From positions 62,001-126,000 of the forward strand of contig JACRCW010000169.1 in assembly GCA_016218805.1 (NCBI GenBank): a stretch of DNA of 64,000 nt, given 5' to 3'. Every line of letters begins with the position of its first letter. Within the stretch, counting starts at the first letter, position 1. The notes beneath the pieces are model-generated. The model was not told where the DNA came from and did no database searches. It was given only the letters and a program-made list of their open reading frames with translations. The translations under genes and the position numbers were made by a program. The DNA is from Deltaproteobacteria bacterium. GTDB taxonomy: Bacteria; Myxococcota; JACRCW01. Shown one piece after another: positions 58,555 to 64,000 of the stretch.

Positions 58555-60263
58555 CCGCGCGCACCATCCAGGAGATCTTTGGCCGCTACGTGCTGATGGA
58601 GCAGTTGGACACCGGCAGCGTGGAGAGTTGCCTGGCCGCGCGGCTGGACGGCGCCGGCCCGGACGTCCCGCTGGTCATCCGCCGCGTGCCGCTGTGGGTG
58701 CCCAACCGCCCGCACCCGGTGGCCGCGCTGGACCTGGAGGCGCGGTGGCGGTCCCTCGCCACGCAACAGAGCCTGCCGCTCATGCTGGACGCGGGCCACG
58801 TGGGAGAGGTGCCGTACCTGGCCTACCGCTACGTGCCCGGCGTGACGCTGCAGCACGTGGTGGACCGCGGCCTGGAGGACCCGGCCGCGCGCCTGCCCGC
58901 GCCGCTGGCGGCCATGATCGCCGTGTGCATGTGCAACGCGCTGACGGCCATGGAAGGCGCGCGCGAGGGCTCCATGGCCACCGCGTACGTGCACCCCGAC
59001 CGCATCATCCTGCCGTGGGACGGCGTACCCGTGTTCCTGGGCCCCGCGTACCACGCCATGGTGGTGCGCTCCGGCGTGTTTGGCGTGTGCAACGCGCTGT
59101 ACCGCGCGGTCACCGGCTGCGCGGAGCTGCGTGACGGCAGCGTCATCCCGGACCTGTCCCGTGAGACCGCCATGCCCGTCCCCATGGGCGAAGTGTTCCG
59201 CGCCGTGTTCCGCCGCCAGATCACGGAGGAGCACATTGGCCGGTTTGCCGCCACCATGGAGGCGCTGATGCTGGCCGAGTCCGACGCGGCCACGCCGGAC
59301 GCGCTGGCCGCGTTTGTGGTGCACCACTTCCCGCGCGCGCGCGAACAGTGGGAGACGCGCGCCGCCGCACACCAACGGCTGGTCCGCCGCCTGCGCGCCA
59401 AGGGCCCCGCCGGTCCGCGCAACCGCGACCACCTGGCGCAGGTGGTGTCCCTGCGCGTGCGCCGTCCCACGCCGCTGCCGGAACCCGCGCTGTCTGACGC
59501 GGATATTGAGGCCATGGCGGACGCGTTCACCGACGGCACCACGCAGGAGACCGAGGTCAGCGTGCTGCTGGACCTGCCGGTGAGCATCCCCCAGGCGGAC
59601 ACCAGCCGCCCGTCCTGGCGCGGGCACGTGGTGCAGTCCCGCGATGGGCGCGACATGGTGTGCGTGCACGGCGGCACCTTCAAATACGGACCGGAAGGCC
59701 GCGCCGTGCACGTGGCCGAGTTCTTCATGGACCGCTATCCCGTCACCTGCGGTGATTACGCGGCATTCTGCACCGCTACCGGCCATCCGCCTCCCGCCAG
59801 CTGGCCCGGACAGCGCGTGCCACCGGAGCGCGCAACGCACCCGGTGGTGGACGTCAGCCATGATGACGCCCTGGCGTACGCGCACTGGGCCGGCAAGCGG
59901 CTGCCGTTTGAGGAGGAATGGGAGAAGGCCGCGCGCGGCACGCGCGGCTGGCTGTGGCCGCACGGTGAGCACTTTGATCCCGAACATTGCAGCGGGCAGT
60001 GGCGCCGGGCGTTTCGCGAGCGCACCACCGAGCCGGTGGGCCTGCACTCGCCCGCGGGGGACAGTCCGTACGGTATTGCGGACATTGGCTGCGCCTGGGA
60101 GTGGACCGCCACCGCGGCACAGGAGTCCGGCGCATTCATTGTGCGCGGTGGCGCATGGCGCAACCGGCAGCAGCCGCCGCAGGTGATCAACCGCTCGTGG
60201 GAGACGGGCCACTCGCGTGACGTGGGATTCCGCTGCGCCGCGTTCCGCCGCGAAATGGCCTGA
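58551..60263 (+). CDS. Degenerate kinase-like domain fused to FGE/sulfatase-modifying-factor domain
   Basis: This is a 570-residue protein. The N-terminal 220 residues look like a Ser/Thr kinase fold (FGRYVLMEQLDTGSVESCLAAR, LAYRYVPGVTLQHVVDRGL) but lack the glycine loop, HRD and DFG motifs, so it is probably a pseudokinase. The C-terminal part (about 360-565) is a formylglycine-generating-enzyme-like domain: VCVHGGTFKYG, FFMDRYPVTCGDYAAFC, HPVVDVSHDDALAYAHWAGKRLPFEEEWEKAARG, GDSPYGIADIGCAWEWTA and RGGAWRN. Such domains serve as enzymes or as ligand-binding modules. It overlaps lolD by four bases, hinting at an envelope or lipoprotein-linked role. Confidence 0.85.
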
Positions 60264-60846
60264 GGCTTGGCGTGCCGTGCCTTACGACACATCCCGCGGC
60301 AAGGTCGCCAACGGCCTGATGGAAGAGCGCAGGCCGGACTCCTCTCCGTCCATGACCGCGCCGCGCCAGTGAACGGACACCGCCGTGTCCCCATCAAAGA
60401 GCGAGTTGCACAAGCAGGTTGAGATCCGGTTCAAGCCCGCCGACGACGCGCACTCCTTTGACCATACCCGGCTCGCCTGTCCGGGTCGTTTCTGGGTGAT
60501 TGTCCTGGCGCGCTTCACAGCGACGAGCGCTGCTCTGCGAGGTCCCGCTGACACCGACCGTGAAACGCCCGCGTCTGATGCCGGCGCCATCAGGCACGCG
60601 GCCCCGCGCGCTGACGAGGACGGACCTGCCCATCTGCGCGTCATCAGGGACGTGACGGTGGGGCCCTCGCAGGTTTTGGATTTGACTCCCCAGTTGCCTG
60701 GTTGCCGTTGCGGCTGCAACAGCGCCATCGTCGGTGGGTCGGCGACATGCCGCCCGCGCTGGGCCGCTGCGGGTCGACGGCCGCCGGCCGGCCCTGTTAG
60801 TCTGCGGCAATAACTTTGCGCGTGACGGCCATCCGGAGGAGGTCCG
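60264..60846. other. 583-base gap without a supportable gene
   Basis: No recognised gene. A frame from GTG 60385 to 60813 begins plausibly (MSPSKSELHKQVEIRFKPAD) but soon becomes Arg/Ala/Gly-rich non-protein-like sequence, so it may be a decayed gene or chance. I see no tRNA cloverleaf, tandem array or clear terminator. The GGAGG-type ribosome-binding site of the next gene lies at the right end. Confidence 0.3.
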
Positions 60847-61983
60847 ATGGCGCTGCTGCTGGCGGTCCTGCTGGCCCAATCCGGGCAACTGCCCAGCGTG
60901 GCCGTGCTGGAACTGGCGGCGCGGCAGGGCGTGGGTGCGGACGTGGCCACGCTCCTCACGGATCACCTGGCCATTGCAGTGCGGCGCAGCGGCAGGTTCA
61001 GGACGGTCACCGCAATGGCGGAGATCGTCGCCACGCTGGCCGTGGAGCAGCAGAAGATGATGGCGGACTGCGATCGGGACTCGTGCCTGCCGGAGATCGG
61101 CGGCGCGCTTGGCGTGGACCTGCTCATCTTCGGCAACGTCGGGCGCGTGGGGAGGCTGTGGGTCGTGACGCTGCGGATGGTGGACGCTCGGACCGCGGGG
61201 TCACGGGGGTCTGCCAGCCGCACGGCGCAGGGAGACGACCCCTCCGTCCTGTTCAACGCCATTGACCTGGCGCTGGCGGACATGCTGGCGCCCGAGGCGG
61301 GTTCCGCGCCGCGCGCCCCGCCTCCCCCGGACGACCTGGAGCAGGCGGGTGATGATGATGATGACGCGCGGGACCACGCGCGCCGGGCGCCGCCGCCTAC
61401 CCGGCCCATTGGCCTGCGCCGCGCGGCGTGGCTTGCGCCCGCGGGTGTTGCGGTCGGAACCGCCATCGCTTCGGTTGGATTGTTTGCCTTTTGCGTGGGC
61501 GTCAATTCGCTTGGTTTCTTTGTCCCGGCGCCTTTCAGTGCCACCACCAGCCTCACCGGCGCTGCCGGCTGCCTGGGCGGACTCGCCGCAACGCTGCTGT
61601 GTGTCCCCGGCGCCGCCGCCAACGGCCTTGTCACGGTGCTGACGGCAGTCTTCGGCCGGGGGCGTTACGAGGCGCTCGATCATGTGCTCGTTATTGCCGG
61701 GACCATCGCGGCGGGGGCTGTCCTGCTGCTCAGCGGTCCGTTGGTGGTACTCGGGTTCGGCGTGTCCGCGGTCCCCATCGGCAACGCCGTGTCGGAAGGG
61801 CGCAGGCAGACCACGGTGATGGAGACCGGCGTCTTCGCGGCGGCGCTGGGGCTGGTCACGTTCGGGCTGTTCCTGGGCGCGTGGGGTGGCGCCGGGCTGG
61901 CCGGTGGCGCCGTGGCCCCGCTGATCGGCTCGTCGCTTGTCGTCGGCACCGTGGAAAGCCTCCTGGGGGAACCGGCCGAATGA
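60847..61983 (+). CDS. Membrane protein with CsgG/TolB-like N-terminal domain, paralogue A
   Basis: This 378-residue protein starts at ATG 60847 with GGAGG upstream. A short hydrophobic leader (LLLAVLLAQSG) is followed by a domain of the type PSVAVLELAARQGVGADVATLL, with the signature CDRDSCLPEIGGALGVDLLIFGNVGRVG, which I associate with CsgG/TolB-N-like exported proteins common in this phylum. An acidic linker of six aspartates (DDDDDA region) follows, then about five membrane segments. It overlaps the next gene by ATGA, and the two share the same domain order, so they are tandem paralogues. A role in assembling envelope complexes is possible. Confidence 0.75.
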   Translation: MALLLAVLLAQSGQLPSVAVLELAARQGVGADVATLLTDHLAIAVRRSGRFRTVTAMAEIVATLAVEQQKMMADCDRDSCLPEIGGALGVDLLIFGNVGRVGRLWVVTLRMVDARTAGSRGSASRTAQGDDPSVLFNAIDLALADMLAPEAGSAPRAPPPPDDLEQAGDDDDDARDHARRAPPPTRPIGLRRAAWLAPAGVAVGTAIASVGLFAFCVGVNSLGFFVPAPFSATTSLTGAAGCLGGLAATLLCVPGAAANGLVTVLTAVFGRGRYEALDHVLVIAGTIAAGAVLLLSGPLVVLGFGVSAVPIGNAVSEGRRQTTVMETGVFAAALGLVTFGLFLGAWGGAGLAGGAVAPLIGSSLVVGTVESLLGEPAE

Positions 61984-63083
61984 CGCCGTTGCCAATCCTG
62001 GTCACCGTGATCCTGGCCGCTGCGGGAGCCGGCCCCACGCTTCTGGTGCTGAACAGCAGCGCCCAGGGCGGCCCGCGTGATGATCTCGCGGCGCTGCTGA
62101 CGGATACGCTGGCTTCCACCGTCCAACGGCGCGGCGCCTTTTCCCAGGTCACCGCGCAATCGGACGTCGCCAGCGTCCTGAGCGTAGAAACCACAAAACA
62201 ACTGGCCGGGTGCGACACGGACAGCTGCGTGCTGAACGCTGCGCGCGGTGCGCAGGCGGACTTTGTCCTGCTGGTCACGCTGGGACGCGTGGGCTCCGTG
62301 CTCGTGTTCAACGCCCGGCTGCTGGACCTGCGCCGCGGCGTCCTGGCGGGCGCCACGTCGTGCCAGGCGCCCGCGCACCGCGAAGACCAGCTGTACGCGC
62401 AGATCCCCGCCATGGTGGATGAGCTGCTGGGCGTGGTTCCCCGCCCGGCGCCGCCACGGGCCGCGCCGGCGCGCAGCCTGTTCGGGACGCTCCGGGACGA
62501 TGCGGCGCGTCACGCCGCGCACCGGCCGTGGGTGGCTGCGCTGGCGGTTGCCGGCGTGCTGGGCTGCGTGGGACCGGCTGGTCTGTGGTGCGCGGCAGGC
62601 GCGGCGCAAGGGCTCCGCTTCACTCCGGACACGTGGCTCGGTCCGGCGGGCGCGGCAACGTGGGTGCTGGGTGGCGCCGCGCTGGCGCTGACCTTGCTGC
62701 TGGTCCTGCCCGTGCCGTTGGCGGGTGTGGCGGGGGTGGTGCCGCTGGGGCTGGCGGTGCGCCGCTTCCGTCCGCGCCTCGGTGACCACGCCCCGGCGGC
62801 GTGTGTGGGCGGGCTGGCGTGCGTCGGCGGTGCGGCCAGCGCCGCGGTCTTTGCCGTGGGGGTGACGGAGTCCACCGGGTCCGTGCTGCCGTGGGACCCG
62901 GCGCGGGTGCCGCGCACCTATGGCGCCATCTTTCTCGGCGCGCCCTTGCTGGTTGGCGCCGGCGTTCTGGGGACGGTGCTGGCGCTGACCACGGGCGGTG
63001 CGGCGGCGGCCGTGGAGGCGCTGCTGTGGCTCGCGTGGTTCACCTACGCGGACGCGCCCGCTGCGGACGCGGGTGAACGCTGA
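61980..63083 (+). CDS. Membrane protein with CsgG/TolB-like N-terminal domain, paralogue B
   Basis: This 367-residue protein starts at the overlapping ATG 61980. The domain order is the same as paralogue A: leader (LPILVTVILAAAGAGP), then DLAALLTDTLASTVQRRGAFSQVTAQ, the signature CDTDSCVLNAARGAQADFVLLVTLGRVG, a linker, and four to five membrane segments. The conserved CDxDSC cysteine pair in both paralogues suggests a structural disulfide. The two clearly arose by duplication but are only moderately similar. Its 3' end overlaps the convergent gene at 63040-63083 by 44 bases. Confidence 0.75.
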   Translation: MTPLPILVTVILAAAGAGPTLLVLNSSAQGGPRDDLAALLTDTLASTVQRRGAFSQVTAQSDVASVLSVETTKQLAGCDTDSCVLNAARGAQADFVLLVTLGRVGSVLVFNARLLDLRRGVLAGATSCQAPAHREDQLYAQIPAMVDELLGVVPRPAPPRAAPARSLFGTLRDDAARHAAHRPWVAALAVAGVLGCVGPAGLWCAAGAAQGLRFTPDTWLGPAGAATWVLGGAALALTLLLVLPVPLAGVAGVVPLGLAVRRFRPRLGDHAPAACVGGLACVGGAASAAVFAVGVTESTGSVLPWDPARVPRTYGAIFLGAPLLVGAGVLGTVLALTTGGAAAAVEALLWLAWFTYADAPAADAGER

Positions 63084-64000
63084 GGCACCCGCCGCCGCTG
63101 GGCGTCCACATCCGGCGCCTGAGCGCAGCACCCGGAAGGCACACCGTGCAGGTCACCACCGTCAGGTAGTACGGCAGCACCGCCAGCGCCGGAGCCGGCC
63201 ACGGGTACCCAACCTGCCACCCGTGGATGACCACGTGCAGCACCGCCACCGCCGTCCCCAGCACCGCGGCCAGCGCCAACACCGCCGCCACCCGATGCCG
63301 CACAATCCACCCGGCGACGGCTGCGGCGGCGAGCGTCACCGCACTGGTAAAAACGACAAAACTCAACCGCGTGCTGATCATGCTCAGCGAAAACGTCCCC
63401 TTCCACAGCCACAGCGCCGCGGCCGGCAGCCCCAGCACCGCCACCGCCAGCAGGACCACCGTGGGGCTGCGGTGACGTCGCCACGCCCAGGCGCATGCGG
63501 CCAGCAGGAGCGCCGCCAGGCCCACGGACCACTGCCGCGCCTGCGCCCGGTGCCCCTGCGCTTCCAGCGCGTCCCAGTCCTCCGCGCCCAGGTCGCGCAG
63601 CAACGCAGAGGCACCCGCGCGGCCGCGCACCACCGCCGCACGCCGCGCCGCCATCACCCCGTCCCCCAGCACGCGCGGGTCCGCCCACGCCCAGATGGCG
63701 TCCAGGCCGTCCCCCGGTCCCACCCGAAGGTGCCGCGGGAAGCGGTCACCGGTGAGCAGCGCCCACAGCGGCGCCACGGCGGTGGCGTCCAGCGTGGACC
63801 GGCCCGGCCGCGCCACCACCCCCCGCCCCACTGCGCACGTCAGCACCACCGCAATGTCGTCCTCGTTCCCGCCGTGGCCGCCCAGCGGCCGGTGCCCATG
63901 GTCTGACGTGAACAACAGGAGGTCCCGCTCCAGGTCCAGCGCCGCCAGCAGGCGGTCCAGGCGCTCGCCCGTGTGCTGCACCGCCGCTGCGTATTCCGGT
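63040..64000 (-). CDS. Sulfatase/phosphodiesterase-like membrane protein (5' end outside window)
   Basis: The frame is open to base 64000, so the N-terminus and most of the catalytic domain lie outside. The visible 319 residues start in an alkaline-phosphatase-superfamily core: HTGERLDRLLAALDLERDLLLF, then the metal-binding SDHGHRPLGGHGGNEDD motif, and continue to PLWALLTGDRFPRH. The remainder has about six hydrophobic helices, so the enzyme domain is membrane-anchored at its C-terminal end. This resembles sulfatases, phosphoglycerol transferases or phosphodiesterases that modify envelope components. Substrate cannot be told from this part. Confidence 0.75.
   Translation of the reverse strand, partial: PEYAAAVQHTGERLDRLLAALDLERDLLLFTSDHGHRPLGGHGGNEDDIAVVLTCAVGRGVVARPGRSTLDATAVAPLWALLTGDRFPRHLRVGPGDGLDAIWAWADPRVLGDGVMAARRAAVVRGRAGASALLRDLGAEDWDALEAQGHRAQARQWSVGLAALLLAACAWAWRRHRSPTVVLLAVAVLGLPAAALWLWKGTFSLSMISTRLSFVVFTSAVTLAAAAVAGWIVRHRVAAVLALAAVLGTAVAVLHVVIHGWQVGYPWPAPALAVLPYYLTVVTCTVCLPGAALRRRMWTPSGGGCLSVHPRPQRARPRR

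Noticed and set aside
60385..60813. Possible 142-residue gene
   Set aside because: Starts plausibly but becomes Arg/Ala/Gly-rich, with no ribosome-binding site or recognised motif; left as a gap note.

Overview
The window is GC-rich, gene-dense DNA that looks like a member of the Myxococcota. The support is several large Ser/Thr protein kinases, many lipoproteins with long Ser/Gly/Ala-rich linkers, a membrane adenylate cyclase, a kinase fused to a MshEN (GspE N-terminal) domain, an FGE-type domain fused to a degenerate kinase, NADase-type glycan-binding and lamin-tail exported proteins, and a beta-oxidation pair whose thiolase has a histone-H1-like tail. This is inferred from gene content; no rRNA, tRNA gene or CRISPR array was seen.

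Left end (1 to about 8.2 kb) is a defence island. The tail of a middle-component gene and the complete ATPase of an ABC-three-component (ABC-3C) system run on the plus strand. Facing them is a tightly overlapping minus-strand block: a broken helicase/methylase chimera (5914-7103), an Abi_C-type abortive-infection protein, an AlbA_2 plus GHKL-ATPase protein, a membrane-anchored XRE repressor and an HNH endonuclease. The codon choices typical of the rest of the window are weak in the ABC-3C ATPase, consistent with acquisition by transfer.

From 8.3 to 25 kb are mostly ordinary chromosomal genes: an RluA-type pseudouridine synthase, a Ser-rich lipoprotein, a HEAT-repeat protein, an O-antigen-ligase-like protein, phosphofructokinase, fadN plus thiolase, a cluster of palindromes, a NUDIX hydrolase overlapping a lone FlhB/SctU export-switch protein, a HupE/UreJ protein, a YbjN-like protein, PspA, a Ser/Thr kinase and an M14-like peptidase. 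From 25 to 36 kb come a lamin-tail lipoprotein, a 21-bp tandem array abutting moeA, a kinase-ATPase signalling protein divergent from an adenylate cyclase, the MshEN-kinase, and an hprK plus polyphosphate-glucokinase pair.

From 36 to 54 kb are a three-gene lipoprotein operon, phosphomannomutase, a Uma2 nuclease, an HD phosphohydrolase with EF-hand-like loops, an Rpn nuclease with a decayed second copy, a run of exported proteins (one with vWA), a minus-strand operon led by fadD, and several lipoproteins. From 54 to 64 kb are lysS, a LolC-like permease with an extra membrane module, lolD, a pseudokinase-FGE fusion, two tandem paralogous membrane proteins and the truncated end of a sulfatase/phosphodiesterase-like membrane protein.

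Two signals cut across the annotation. Three genes are preceded by the same promoter-like element, (G/T)CAAC, exactly 14 nt, then (G/T)CCGATAAG(A/G), whose downstream half matches the sigma-28 (FliA/WhiG) -10 box. Native genes choose TTT and ATT for Phe and Ile mainly when the next codon starts with G. Both are set out in the findings.
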